Positions 8,940 to 17,963 of a stretch of DNA of 64,000 bases are shown here, one piece after another. The first letter of the stretch is position 1, and the number at the start of each line of letters is the position of its first letter. The stretch comes from Rhodobacteraceae bacterium D3-12 (lineage in GTDB: Bacteria; Pseudomonadota; Alphaproteobacteria; Rhodobacterales; Rhodobacteraceae). A program made the translations under genes and the position numbers. A model generated the notes under the pieces. The model saw only the letters and a list, made by a program, of their open reading frames with translations. It was not told the DNA's origin and ran no database searches. The stretch covers positions 1,178,001 through 1,242,000 of the forward strand of contig CP104793.1 of NCBI GenBank assembly GCA_025916135.1. Direction: 5' to 3'.

Positions 8940-9575
8940 ATGAACATTCGCGTGAAAATCTGTGGATTGACCAAGCCTGAAGACGTGGCGGCCTGTGCTG
9001 CGGCGGGGGCGGCCTATTGCGGGTTCAACTTTTTTGCCAAAAGTCCGCGTTTTGTGACGCCCGAGACGGCGCGCGCGCTGGCGCTGGACGCGCCCGTCGG
9101 CTTGGCCAAAGTGGGGCTTGTGGTCGGCGCGAGCGACGCTGAGCTGGACGCGATCACAGGCGCGGTGCCGCTTGATATGTTGCAGCTTCATGGCGGCGAG
9201 AGCGCGGCGCGGGTGGCCGAGGTCAAAGCGCGGTATGGCCTGCCGGTGATCAAGGTGGTCGGGGTTTCGGGCGCCGGTGATCTGGCGGCGCTGGACGCGT
9301 TCTCTGACGTGGCTGACCAGATATTGGTTGATGCCAAACCACCCAAGGAAGCGGTTTTGCCCGGCGGCAATGGCGTGGCGTTCGACTGGGCGTTGATTGC
9401 CGGGCGCGAGTGGCGCGTGCCATGGATGCTGGCCGGTGGGTTGACGCCAAAGAATGTAGGCGAGGCGATCCGTCTGACCGGGGCGCGTCAGGTTGACACC
9501 GCATCGGGTGTGGAAAGCGCGCCGGGGGTCAAGGACGCCGATTTGATCCGCGCGTTTGTTTCTGCCGCCGGGTGA
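8940..9575 (+). CDS. trpF: Phosphoribosylanthranilate isomerase
   Basis: TrpF converts phosphoribosylanthranilate to CdRP in tryptophan synthesis. The N-terminus [16 protein letters not shown] carries the catalytic Cys motif KICG. Later strands include [23 protein letters not shown] with the catalytic Asp, and the phosphate-binding [10 protein letters not shown] and [14 protein letters not shown]. The protein is 211 residues. The frame opens earlier with TTG at 8922, but ATG 8940 gives the standard N-terminus. trpB follows 155 bp downstream. Confidence 0.95.
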   Translation: MNIRVKICGLTKPEDVAACAAAGAAYCGFNFFAKSPRFVTPETARALALDAPVGLAKVGLVVGASDAELDAITGAVPLDMLQLHGGESAARVAEVKARYGLPVIKVVGVSGAGDLAALDAFSDVADQILVDAKPPKEAVLPGGNGVAFDWALIAGREWRVPWMLAGGLTPKNVGEAIRLTGARQVDTASGVESAPGVKDADLIRAFVSAAG

Positions 9576-9730
9576 GGGCGTCGGCCGCTGGGCGGTTTCG
9601 CATTGCCGGGCCGGGGCGCAAGATCAGAAACGTGCGAAAGGTGAAGCGGGCGGGCGCGACTGCGTTGGCTCCTATTGCTCATACCCCCGCTTGCCTTTAC
9701 ACCGGCGCAAGGCAAACCGGAGGCAGGCGC

Positions 9731-10984
9731 ATGGCCGATGATCTTTTCAACAGTTTCATGAACGGACCCGACGAAAAGGGGCGTTTTGGCAATTACGGCG
9801 GGCGCTTTGTAAGCGAGACGCTGATGCCGCTGATCCTTGATCTCGAGGCGGAATATGACCGCGCCAAGGATGACCCGGATTTTTGGGCCGAGATGGACGA
9901 CCTGTGGAAGCACTATGTCGGTCGCCCCAGCCCGCTTTATCATGCCGAGCGGCTGAGCGCGCATCTGGGTGGCGCCAAAATCTATCTCAAGCGGGACGAG
10001 TTGAACCATACCGGCGCGCATAAGATCAACAATGTGCTGGGGCAGATTATCCTTGCCCGGCGCATGGGCAAAACCCGGATCATTGCTGAAACCGGCGCGG
10101 GGCAGCATGGGGTCGCCACCGCAACCGTCTGTGCCAAATTCGGCCTGAAATGCGTTGTCTATATGGGCAAGCATGATGTCGAACGGCAGGCGCCCAACGT
10201 GTTCCGTATGCGCCTTCTTGGGGCCGAGGTGATCCCGGTCACATCGGGCCGTGGCACGCTCAAAGACGCAATGAATGATGCGTTGCGCGATTGGGTCACC
10301 AATGTGCGCGACACGTTTTATTGCATCGGCACCGTGGCCGGGCCGCACCCTTATCCGGCGATGGTGCGCGATTTCCAGTCGATCATCGGCAAAGAGGTGC
10401 GCTGGCAGTTGGCCGAACAAGAGGGCGAAGGGCGTTTGCCTGACACTCTTGTCGCGGCCATTGGTGGCGGGTCAAATGCGATGGGCCTGTTCTTTCCCTT
10501 CCTTGATGACAAGGCTGTGCGCATTATCGGCGTCGAAGCGGGCGGCAAGGGCGTGAATGAGAAGATGGAGCATTGTGCGTCGCTGACCGGCGGGCGGCCG
10601 GGCGTTCTGCATGGCAACCGCACCTATCTGTTGCAGGACGACGACGGGCAGATCCTCGAAGGGTTTTCGATCTCGGCAGGGCTCGATTATCCCGGCATCG
10701 GGCCAGAGCATTCCTGGCTGCATGACACGGGCCGCGCCGAATATGTCTCGATCACCGACAAGGAGGCGCTCGAGGCGTTTCAACTGTCGTGCTCGACCGA
10801 AGGCATCATCCCGGCGCTGGAGCCGAGCCATGCGCTGGCGCATGTGATGAAGATCGCTCCGGAGCTTCCAAGTGATCATATTCTGGTCATGAACATGTGT
10901 GGGCGCGGCGATAAAGACGTGCAAACCGTGGCGAAACACCTCGGCTTTGACATGTCCGATACCGAAGGGCGCGAGGCAGAGTAA
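9731..10984 (+). CDS. trpB: Tryptophan synthase beta chain
   Basis: TrpB condenses indole with serine using PLP. The PLP Lys is residue 98 in the motif [14 protein letters not shown], and the phosphate-binding loop GGGSNAMG is present. The protein is 417 residues, with a standard N-terminus ([20 protein letters not shown]) at ATG 9731 after a GGAGG site. The frame is open to 9572, but the upstream part has no family similarity. trpA is not in the window. Confidence 0.96.
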   Translation: MADDLFNSFMNGPDEKGRFGNYGGRFVSETLMPLILDLEAEYDRAKDDPDFWAEMDDLWKHYVGRPSPLYHAERLSAHLGGAKIYLKRDELNHTGAHKINNVLGQIILARRMGKTRIIAETGAGQHGVATATVCAKFGLKCVVYMGKHDVERQAPNVFRMRLLGAEVIPVTSGRGTLKDAMNDALRDWVTNVRDTFYCIGTVAGPHPYPAMVRDFQSIIGKEVRWQLAEQEGEGRLPDTLVAAIGGGSNAMGLFFPFLDDKAVRIIGVEAGGKGVNEKMEHCASLTGGRPGVLHGNRTYLLQDDDGQILEGFSISAGLDYPGIGPEHSWLHDTGRAEYVSITDKEALEAFQLSCSTEGIIPALEPSHALAHVMKIAPELPSDHILVMNMCGRGDKDVQTVAKHLGFDMSDTEGREAE

Positions 10985-11054
10985 TCACCGCCGAGCGTTA
11001 GCGTTTGGATAGGGCGGGCTTCATGGGCCCGCCGCCATCCGCTTTGTCATCAGC

Positions 11055-11579
11055 TCAGTAATCCGTCGGCAGCCCGCGCAGCGCTTGTTCAAGGGCCTTA
11101 TGCGGCCAGCTTCCCTTGCCGCCGCGTGCTTCGATCTCGCGCAATTGGCCAAGCGCGGCAACGATGTCGCCCTCGGCAATCAGCCCCTGACCCATGTAGG
11201 ACCGGGCGAGGTGATAGTCGGGATCAATCCGCAGCGCTGCGTTGTAGAAGCCCATCGCCGTGGCGATATCGCCCTGTTTGCGGGCAATGAAGCCGCGATA
11301 GTTTAACATCCGCGGATCGCGCGGGTTGTCGGCGCTGGCGATGACCAGCATTGCCCGGTCGTATTTCCCGGCATAGGCCAAAGCACGCACGGTGCCGTAG
11401 CGATCATCGTCGTTGATCAGGTTCGACTCGGCATCGACGCATTTTTTGGTCTTGGTGTCATAGACTTTGCCTTCCTCGCATTTCGGGGCGGCAGGGGCGC
11501 TGCCGCTATCGCTGCCGGCGGCAAAGGCCGGGGCGGACAGCAGAAGCGCAAAGCAGAATGCAACTGAAAACTTAGGCAT
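11055..11579 (-). CDS. Secreted tetratricopeptide-repeat protein
   Basis: The 174-residue product begins with a signal peptide (MPKFSVAFCFALLLSAPAFA, cleavage after AFA). A two-cysteine segment follows (PKCEEGKVYDTKTKKCVDAES), then a short TPR region from about residue 70 to 150 (AMGFYNAALRIDPDYHLARS is a typical second helix). TPR proteins in the periplasm usually scaffold other proteins; no partner is evident. The chosen ATG has GAGAGG upstream. The gene converges on trpB. Confidence 0.75.
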   Translation of the reverse strand: MPKFSVAFCFALLLSAPAFAAGSDSGSAPAAPKCEEGKVYDTKTKKCVDAESNLINDDDRYGTVRALAYAGKYDRAMLVIASADNPRDPRMLNYRGFIARKQGDIATAMGFYNAALRIDPDYHLARSYMGQGLIAEGDIVAALGQLREIEARGGKGSWPHKALEQALRGLPTDY

Positions 11580-11718
11580 TGGGGAACCTCTCATTCCTAA
11601 TGAATGAGAAAAGCCTAACCCGAGACGGCGCATTTTCGGTATGACAAACCCGTGACCGGCGGCGACCCGCCCAATGCAGACGCCGCCGAGGTCGGCTGAG
11701 GCTTGGGCAAGCCCCCGC

Positions 11719-12324
11719 TCAGTGTCGGCCCGTCGTCTGCGCGCGGTCAAAGAGCCGCTGCGGTGGCATCGGCGCATTCGCGGCGCTGATCACTTTGGTT
11801 TGGGCAGGCTGCGCCGTATCGCCCATTTTGGCGGGCAGTTCGTCTTGAATGAGATCGTCGATAAAGATGCTCAGCAACTGCGGTCGCCCGCTGACCCCTG
11901 CTTTGCGATAAATCGCGTTGGTCTGGGCCTTGACCGTGCCACTTGACGTGCCGCGCAGTTCGGCAATCTCGTTTACGGTCATGCCTTTCAGCGAAAACAG
12001 CGCCACGTCGCTTTCTGCCGGGGTCAGACCCCATTGATCAAAATGTTCTTGCATCACCTTCATAAAAGCGCTTGAGGCGTCCTTGAGCTTGCGTTCAGTG
12101 ACCCGCGCAAGATGCATGCTCTGACGCAGTGTGCTCCAGCCCATGATTGTGCCCAGAACCAGCCCGATCGCGGCCAAGAAGCGCACCAAAAGACGAATGT
12201 CTTCGTTGATCCATGGCGGTTCAAGGCGGAAAAGATCGGCCAATGTGCTGGAAAAAAACAGCGTGACACAGATCGCTTGGATGACGAAAATTGCCCTAAG
12301 GCAACGGATATTGAACCTGTCCAC
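11719..12324 (-). CDS. Membrane-anchored LuxR-type (HTH) regulator
   Basis: The protein has two hydrophobic segments near the N-terminus (AIFVIQAICVTLFFSSTL and FLAAIGLVLGTIMGW), a short helical linker, and a C-terminal LuxR/GerE helix-turn-helix (LTPAESDVALFSLKGMTVNEIAELRG, then SSGTVKAQTNAIYRKAGV). I chose the GTG at 12324, with GGGAG about 7 nt upstream; the ATG at 12384 is possible and would give 221 residues. No receiver or autoinducer domain is present, so signal input probably comes through the membrane part. Its targets may include the small secreted proteins next door. Confidence 0.75.
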   Translation of the reverse strand: MDRFNIRCLRAIFVIQAICVTLFFSSTLADLFRLEPPWINEDIRLLVRFLAAIGLVLGTIMGWSTLRQSMHLARVTERKLKDASSAFMKVMQEHFDQWGLTPAESDVALFSLKGMTVNEIAELRGTSSGTVKAQTNAIYRKAGVSGRPQLLSIFIDDLIQDELPAKMGDTAQPAQTKVISAANAPMPPQRLFDRAQTTGRH

Positions 12325-12563
12325 TTCGCATCTCCCGTGCTTTTTTGAAGCGGGGTGGCTGCTCAAATCGGCTCGCTGCCCCATAAAGGGGTAATTAAGG
12401 GTTTCCTGCGCTTTTCCAAGGGGCCGGCGCGGGTTTCTTGCGTCACGAAACCGTTACAATCGCCGGTGGCATTTGGCCCGTCCGGCGCACAAGGGGCCGG
12501 GCGGGCAAGGCATCGGGCGTGTCGCACGATGCGTATCGTCAATTATTGAGCGTTTGTCGGGCC

Positions 12564-12824
12564 TTAGCGACCTTGCGAGCCGGTGGCCTGAACAGCGTCG
12601 TCTGCGACGAACACGGTGGTCACGGCGGTGCCGGGGATGGCGCGCTCGTTGGTTTGAACTTGGCGTTCAACCGAATTGTCGTTCTCGTGCTTTACGCTGT
12701 CATATGCGCTTGCGGGGGCTGCGTTGATAAAGCCACCTTCATCGACATAACCACCTTCGGCGAAGGCTGCGGAACCGGCAAAGAGAGCGGCGAGAGTTGC
12801 GGTTGTGACAAATACGTTTTTCAT
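12564..12824 (-). CDS. Small secreted protein, tandem copy 3
   Basis: This 86-residue protein has a signal peptide (MKNVFVTTATLAALFAGSAAFA) and a short mature part with VDEGGFINAAPASAYDSV, NSVERQVQTNERAIPG and TAVTTVFVADDAVQATGSQG. It differs from the copy at 13122 at a single visible residue (T versus A in QATGSQG). The three copies share their upstream spacers. I do not recognise the family. Export to the periplasm or outside is inferred from the signal peptide. Confidence 0.8.
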   Translation of the reverse strand: MKNVFVTTATLAALFAGSAAFAEGGYVDEGGFINAAPASAYDSVKHENDNSVERQVQTNERAIPGTAVTTVFVADDAVQATGSQGR

Positions 12825-12860
12825 GGCTGAGTTTCCTTTTCTTTCAGCTAGAGTTTCTGC

Positions 12861-13085
12861 TTAGCGGCCTTGCGAGCCAGCGGCCTGAACGGCGTCGTTT
12901 GCGACGAATACGGTGGTCACAGCTGTGCCGGGGATGGCGCGCTCGTTGGTTTGAACCTGACGTTCAACCGAATTGGGGGCTGCGTTGATAAAGCCACCCT
13001 CATCGACATAACCACCTTCGGCGAAGGCTGCGGAACCGGCAAAGAGAGCGGCAAGAGTTGCGGTTGTTGCGAATACGTTTTTCAT
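12861..13085 (-). CDS. Small secreted protein, tandem copy 2 with internal deletion
   Basis: This 74-residue paralog is nearly identical to its neighbours but lacks twelve codons in frame (the ASAYDSVKHEND segment), going directly from INAAP to NSVERQV. The signal peptide reads MKNVFATTATLAALFAGSAAFA. The in-frame loss shows the segment is dispensable for keeping the frame and suggests recombination between copies. Confidence 0.78.
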   Translation of the reverse strand: MKNVFATTATLAALFAGSAAFAEGGYVDEGGFINAAPNSVERQVQTNERAIPGTAVTTVFVANDAVQAAGSQGR

Positions 13086-13121
13086 GGCTGAGTTTCCTTT
13101 TCTTTCAGCTAGAGTTTCTGC

Positions 13122-13382
13122 TTAGCGGCCTTGCGAGCCAGCGGCCTGAACAGCGTCGTCTGCGACGAATACGGTGGTCACCGCGGTGCCGGGGATGGCG
13201 CGCTCGTTGGTTTGAACTTGACGTTCAACCGAATTGTCGTTCTCGTGCTTTACGCTGTCATATGCGCTTGCGGGGGCTGCGTTGATAAAGCCACCTTCAT
13301 CGACATAGCCGCCTTCGGCGAAGGCTGCGGAACCGGCAAAGAGAGCGGCGAGAGTTGCGGTTGTGACAAATACGTTTTTCAT
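13122..13382 (-). CDS. Small secreted protein, tandem copy 1 (promoter-proximal)
   Basis: This is the first copy in transcription order, 86 residues, with the same signal peptide and mature part as the copy at 12564. The spacers upstream of the two downstream genes are almost the same (ending TTTCTTTCAGC before the previous stop region), so the repeat unit is the gene plus its leader. The promoter should lie in 13383-13635. Confidence 0.8.
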   Translation of the reverse strand: MKNVFVTTATLAALFAGSAAFAEGGYVDEGGFINAAPASAYDSVKHENDNSVERQVQTNERAIPGTAVTTVFVADDAVQAAGSQGR

Positions 13383-13585
13383 GACTGAGTTTCCTTTTCT
13401 TTCAGCGTTTGTTGTGTGAGCGCCGGATCGAATGTTGATCGCGGCGTTGTGCAGTGAAGAAAAGGCTTGTCGGCAGAAAAGGCTATCGCCAGATCGTTTA
13501 TTGCCGGTTTCGCAAACGATTGATTGAGCGCCCTAAACCAATGGAATAAATCGCGCTCAGGTTGGCCCTGGCGCGTCTAAACCAA

Positions 13586-13615
13586 AGTTAGAGAGGGTGG
13601 TAAACTTCTCTAACT
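13586..13615. promoter_or_regulatory. Perfect inverted repeat, operator or hairpin
   Basis: Arms AGTTAGAGA (13586-13594) and TCTCTAACT (13607-13615) are separated by 12 bp. The site is about 200 bp upstream of the small secreted-protein genes and 20 bp past the stop of the DUF2237 gene. It could be an operator for the nearby LuxR-type regulator or the end of the upstream transcript; there is only a weak T-rich tail. Confidence 0.45.
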
Positions 13616-13635
13616 GCCTGTCACGGCAGCGTGAT

Positions 13636-14019
13636 TCAATGTTTCGGCGCCCTATGTGCCTCCAAAACAGGCATCGGAATAACTTCTAGGGCGCGACCAT
13701 GCGTGGCCTCAAGATTCACCAATGGGCCGCATCCTTCGTCCGCCGCTTGCATGAATCGCACGGCACAAAGGCACCAATTGTCCCCCGGCTTCAGCCCGGC
13801 AAAGTTGAATTCTGGGCGCGGGGTGGACAGGTCATTGCCGACATATTTGGAATAGGCGAGAAATTCGGCCGTCATCACTGCGCATACGGTGTGGTTGCCG
13901 GTATCCGCGTCACAGGTGTTGCAATGCCCGTCGCGGAAAAATCCGGTCACCGGGTTCATCGAGCAGGGCGCAAGCGCCCCGCCCAGCACGTTGATTGATT
14001 TTTCCGGTTCGGCTTTCAT
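13636..14019 (-). CDS. DUF2237 family protein
   Basis: This 127-residue protein matches the DUF2237 pattern: NVLGGALAPCS near the start, then TGFFRDGHCNTC, HTVCAVMTAEFLAYSKYVGNDLSTPRPEF, and LKPGDNWCLCAVRF with conserved cysteines. Function is unknown in the family. Its start overlaps the stop of the serine hydrolase gene by 4 bp, so the two are probably translated from one message. Confidence 0.88.
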   Translation of the reverse strand: MKAEPEKSINVLGGALAPCSMNPVTGFFRDGHCNTCDADTGNHTVCAVMTAEFLAYSKYVGNDLSTPRPEFNFAGLKPGDNWCLCAVRFMQAADEGCGPLVNLEATHGRALEVIPMPVLEAHRAPKH

Positions 14020-15182
14020 TCCAGCGCCTCTGCTATGCTGCGGAACATGTCGATATTGCCATCGGTCACGCCGTCCTCGCGAAATTTGCGGTCCGCGCTG
14101 TTCATCGCAATCACCACGCCGCGGGGCTTGTCGATGTAAATATACTGCCCATAGACGCCAATGGCAAAAAATTCGCCCGCCCGCGCGTCATGGGGCATCC
14201 ACCACTGATAGCCATACTGCCGCGCGCCGGGCTTGGTCTTGGCCGATGGCGCGGTCGATGCGGCCAGCCAGTCGGCAGGCACCACCTGTTCGCCCTGCCA
14301 TTGCCCGTCCTGCAGCACCATCTGCCCAAAGCGCGCATAATCGCGCGTGCGCAGGTTCAACCCGCCCAGCACAAAAGCCGTCTCATAGCCGTCGGCCACG
14401 TAATAAGGCGCGGCCTCCAGCCCCATTTTGTCGAAAATCTTCTCTTGCATCAGATCGGCAATCCGCCGCCCCGTCGCGCCGCGAATGACCATGCCGATCA
14501 CATGGGTGTCGATCGACACATATTGCCATGTCTCCCCCGGCGCGGCGAAGGTTTCGCTCAGCCCTTCTGTGAAAGCGTCCAGCGAGGTGCCAAGCGCAAC
14601 GACACGGCCCATCCTGTTGATATCGCTCCAGAAATCGAGGTAATCCTCGTTAAACGTCACGCCGCTCGACATTTGCAGCACATCCTTGATCGTCGCCTTG
14701 TCATAGGCGGTGCCGGCAAGGCCCGGCGCGTATTTCGTGACTTTGTCGTCAATTGAATCGATCGCCCCCTCGGACAGGACTATCCCGAACAAAGCCGAGA
14801 GAAAGCTTTTCGCGACGGACCATGAAATGCGCCGGTCTTCGGGGCCGGTGCCAAGATGATAGCTTTCGTGCCGGATTGCTCCGTCTTTCAACACCACCAT
14901 CGCCGTCATCGCGCGTGTGTCGCGCCATTGGGCGAAACCATCGGGCATTGTCATCTCGTCGCCTTGGGGCAGGGGGCTGACCGGGGCATCGCCGCGGGTC
15001 ATTGGAATGGTCAGAAAAAGATCATCCATATTGCTGAAATTATTGACTATTTTCTCTTCCGAAAACAGCGTGTTCACCGCCATAACGCGGGTGATCTCTT
15101 CTCGCTTCCAAACATAAAGCGCCGCTGCCGCGACAATCAGGACAAGCAACAGCCGTCCAAGCAGTTTACCGAATTTGCGCAT
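14016..15182 (-). CDS. Beta-lactamase-fold serine hydrolase (class C / NylB-like)
   Basis: The 388-residue product starts with one membrane helix (LGRLLLVLIVAAAALYVW) that anchors a periplasmic hydrolase. The active-site S-x-x-K is in RISWSVAKSFLSAL, and the family Tyr lies in QYVSIDTHVIG. The domain resembles 6-aminohexanoate-dimer hydrolase and other class C-like esterases rather than a true beta-lactamase. The frame is open to 15281, but ATG 15182 has a GGGGAAA site and gives the membrane helix at the right distance. The substrate is unknown. Confidence 0.82.
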   Translation of the reverse strand: MRKFGKLLGRLLLVLIVAAAALYVWKREEITRVMAVNTLFSEEKIVNNFSNMDDLFLTIPMTRGDAPVSPLPQGDEMTMPDGFAQWRDTRAMTAMVVLKDGAIRHESYHLGTGPEDRRISWSVAKSFLSALFGIVLSEGAIDSIDDKVTKYAPGLAGTAYDKATIKDVLQMSSGVTFNEDYLDFWSDINRMGRVVALGTSLDAFTEGLSETFAAPGETWQYVSIDTHVIGMVIRGATGRRIADLMQEKIFDKMGLEAAPYYVADGYETAFVLGGLNLRTRDYARFGQMVLQDGQWQGEQVVPADWLAASTAPSAKTKPGARQYGYQWWMPHDARAGEFFAIGVYGQYIYIDKPRGVVIAMNSADRKFREDGVTDGNIDMFRSIAEALE

Positions 15183-15253
15183 GATATTTCCCCAATCCCT
15201 TTGCCCAGCAGTCAACCACGCGGGATAAGGCTTGGCAATCATTGGAGCAATCT

Positions 15254-16285
15254 TCAGGCCATGCCGCTCCAGCGTATCCACCGCCCATGAAAATCGACCC
15301 GCGCCAGCGCATGACGCTCATCCCCCGGCCAAAGCCGTAGGGTCAGCGCCGCGCCGATGTTGTCGCCGTCGTTTTCCATCGAAAGCCATGCCAACGGGGC
15401 ATCCGGCGTTGCCCGCGCTCCGGCTGCTTCGATCAACCCTTGGCCGCGGGCCTGTGCGTCGGGCGGGAAATATTGCCAGGCCACCGTATGATAGACCAGA
15501 TGCAGCGCGCCTTGTTGCGCGCTGGCCAGCCGCGTTTCAAGCCAGTCTATCGCATCCCCCTTGGTCACTGAAAAATCCTGCGCGGAAATCGCGGCCTTGG
15601 TGCGGGCGATCCTGTCGGGCTGATCGGCCCAGAGATAGGCCAAAAGCCGCAAGGCATCTTGCGGGTCGGTCGGGTCAAGCGGGTTCAAATCGACGCCCGC
15701 GCGCGCGATGATCTCCGGCGCGGCGTTTGGCGGCATCGGGCCTGTCCAATCGGGCGCGAGGGTCACGACCGCATCCTCTGCGCCCCAGCGTTTTCCATTT
15801 ATTTCAAGCGCGTAGCGATCCCAGATCAGGTTTAAACCGCCGCTCGCCCCCAATTCCGAGGTGACAAACGGCAAGGCAAAGCGGTCTGCCAGCGCATGCG
15901 CCGCCGCAACAAGCGCGACCGAGCGGCGCAGCTCATTGGTTTGCGGTGGGCTGTTGCACCAGTCGCCGAGAAAACCGGCATGCTCGACCATTGCGCGTTC
16001 AACTTCGGCCCAAAGGGCGGTGTCGCTGACGGTTTCGGGCGGGTAAACCGCCGCAAGCCGGGGATCGCGCCCCTGTAAGACCAGCGCATGAAGCCCACCA
16101 GCCAGCCGCAAAGGCAGCGACGCACCGCCGGGGCCAATATCGCCCTCCCAAGCGGCAAACCGGGCGGCCAAAGGCAAGCCGTCATGCCATTTCGCCGCCA
16201 TCAAGTTCAGCAATTGCCCCATAAAGGGCGAGCCCAACCCCTCACAGGCGTGCGCCTGAATGCGAAAGGCCTCGGCCAGCGTCAT
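15254..16285 (-). CDS. DUF2332 family protein
   Basis: This 343-residue protein has the recurrent DUF2332 features CNSPPQTNELRRSVAL, FVTSELGASGGLNLIWDRY and HTVAWQYFPPDAQ. It is cytoplasmic by composition and of unknown function. Its start overlaps the stop of pth by 4 bp, so it is translationally linked to pth. Confidence 0.85.
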   Translation of the reverse strand: MTLAEAFRIQAHACEGLGSPFMGQLLNLMAAKWHDGLPLAARFAAWEGDIGPGGASLPLRLAGGLHALVLQGRDPRLAAVYPPETVSDTALWAEVERAMVEHAGFLGDWCNSPPQTNELRRSVALVAAAHALADRFALPFVTSELGASGGLNLIWDRYALEINGKRWGAEDAVVTLAPDWTGPMPPNAAPEIIARAGVDLNPLDPTDPQDALRLLAYLWADQPDRIARTKAAISAQDFSVTKGDAIDWLETRLASAQQGALHLVYHTVAWQYFPPDAQARGQGLIEAAGARATPDAPLAWLSMENDGDNIGAALTLRLWPGDERHALARVDFHGRWIRWSGMA

Positions 16286-17004
16286 TTGAAACGGTCTACC
16301 AGCTTTTGGAGCGGTGAACGCGCATCCTCGGCCGGGGCAGGCGGCTCTTTGGCCTTTTCGGGCGCCGGTGCTGCGGCAGGTTTGGCAGTTTTGCCGGCTT
16401 TCTCGGATTTGGCGGATTTATCGGCGTTGGCGCGTTGCGGCGTGACCTGCACCGCCACGGCGTTCATGAACCGCCCGGCGTCGCCATCGGCCAAATCGGG
16501 CGCACCTTTTGAGGCGCCGCGCAACACATCGTCAAGCCAAGCTTCGTCAGCGCGGGCAAAATCATGCAACACATAGGCCGCGACCCGATCCTTGTGGCCG
16601 GGGTGGCCGATCCCCATCCGCACGCGGGCATAGTCAGCCCCGATATGCCCGTGGATCGAACGCAGCCCGTTGTGCCCGGCATGCCCGCCGCCCTGTTTGA
16701 CCCGGCATTTACCGGGCGCAAGGTCCAGCTCGTCGTGAAAAACCACCACATCATCGGGGGTTAGCTTGTAAAACCGCATCGCTTCGCCGACCGATTGACC
16801 GGACAGGTTCATGAAGGTTTCGGGCTTGAGCAAAAGCACCTTGTCTTTGCCCAGACGGCCTTCGCTTACTTGACCCTGAAACTTGGCGCGCCACGGGGCA
16901 AACCCGTGATCTTCGGCGATCCGGTCCAGCACCATGAACCCGATGTTATGGCGGTTGTGCGCATATTTCGCACCGGGATTTCCAAGGCCGACAAAAAGCT
17001 GCAT
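16282..17004 (-). CDS. pth: Peptidyl-tRNA hydrolase
   Basis: Pth releases tRNA from dropped-off peptidyl-tRNA. The N-terminus (VGLGNPGAKYAHNRHNIGF) holds the conserved Asn and the catalytic His (residue 19). The substrate-binding segments MNLSGQSVGEAM and FHDELDLAPGKCRVKQGGG follow. Beyond the usual domain (about 190 residues) there is a 45-residue Ala/Lys/Pro-rich tail, which is common in this bacterial group. It lies downstream of rplY, separated by a terminator-like hairpin. Confidence 0.95.
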   Translation of the reverse strand: MQLFVGLGNPGAKYAHNRHNIGFMVLDRIAEDHGFAPWRAKFQGQVSEGRLGKDKVLLLKPETFMNLSGQSVGEAMRFYKLTPDDVVVFHDELDLAPGKCRVKQGGGHAGHNGLRSIHGHIGADYARVRMGIGHPGHKDRVAAYVLHDFARADEAWLDDVLRGASKGAPDLADGDAGRFMNAVAVQVTPQRANADKSAKSEKAGKTAKPAAAPAPEKAKEPPAPAEDARSPLQKLVDRFK

Positions 17005-17084
17005 TTGGATGGCTCGCTATTGCTGTGTCCGGCACGATTTACGCGCTCTGGCGCGGCAAATCAATCAACCGCCCGCCACAAATG

Positions 17085-17114
17085 AAAAACGCGGCCCCCG
17101 AAAAGGACCGCGTT
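17085..17114 (-). terminator. Terminator between rplY and pth
   Basis: On the minus strand, AACGCGG (17114-17108) pairs with CCGCGTT (17094-17088) around a T- and G-rich loop and is followed by a T run down to 17085. It lies after the rplY stop. Confidence 0.75.
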
Positions 17115-17142
17115 CTAAATGATTGCGCAAAGAGCGAGAGGG

Positions 17143-17805
17143 TTACTCGTCGCCACCCTCTGCTGCGGCTTCCGCTTCGCCTGCGGTATCTTCGCCTGCA
17201 TCTGCATCGGAGTCATCGTCGTCTTCCGAACGCAATGCCGACGGAGCCGAGATGTTGGCGATCACGATGTCGCGGTCCACAGTCGGGCGCGCGCCTTCGG
17301 GCAGGGTCACATCCGACAGGTGAACGATGTCGCCCACTTCCAGACCGGTAAGGTCAACGGTGATCTGCTCGGGGATGTCACCAGCCACAACGCTCAGCTC
17401 AACTTCCGGGCGCACGACGGTCAAAACACCACCCTGCTTCATGCCGGGGGCTTCTTCCTCGTTGATGAAATCAACGTGGATAAAGATATTGAGACGCGAG
17501 GTCCGCTTGAGGCGCAGAAGGTCGATATGCGTCGGCAGGTCTTTGACCACATCACGCTGAACGCTCCGGCAGATGACGCGCACGTCTTCCTGACCGTCAA
17601 CCTTCAGGTTGAAAAGCGTCGACAGGAAGCGACCCTCTTTCAGCTTCTTGAAAAGCACGTTGAAGGGGATGTTGATCGGCAGCGGGTCTGCCTCACCACC
17701 GTAAACAACTCCGGGGACCATGCCATCGCGGCGTGCTTGACGAGCGGCGCCCTTGCCTGTCCCCGTCCGGGCCTCGGCGTGAAGATCTGGGATCTGTCCA
17801 GCCAT
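17143..17805 (-). CDS. rplY: 50S ribosomal protein L25 / general stress protein Ctc
   Basis: L25 binds 5S rRNA. The N-terminal L25 domain ([23 protein letters not shown]) is followed by the CTC-type C-terminal domain (VNFI-type pattern in [14 protein letters not shown]) and an acidic tail rich in Asp, Glu and Ala. The length of 220 residues fits the long Ctc form. ATG 17805 ([11 protein letters not shown]) has GGAG upstream; the frame is open to 17841. The rplY-pth pair is widely conserved. Confidence 0.93.
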   Translation of the reverse strand: MAGQIPDLHAEARTGTGKGAARQARRDGMVPGVVYGGEADPLPINIPFNVLFKKLKEGRFLSTLFNLKVDGQEDVRVICRSVQRDVVKDLPTHIDLLRLKRTSRLNIFIHVDFINEEEAPGMKQGGVLTVVRPEVELSVVAGDIPEQITVDLTGLEVGDIVHLSDVTLPEGARPTVDRDIVIANISAPSALRSEDDDDSDADAGEDTAGEAEAAAEGGDE

Positions 17806-17963
17806 AATAATTCTCCTAAGATTAGTGCGGGGCTCCTCCAAGGCTGTAGCACCCGCGTGAAGCGTGGCGCATAGCTCAGATCAAGCGCTTTGGCAAGAGG
17901 GCGCGCGTGCGAAATCCCCCTGCGCGCACGCCGATGTGTGGTTTCGACGTGACGCGCCTGCGA

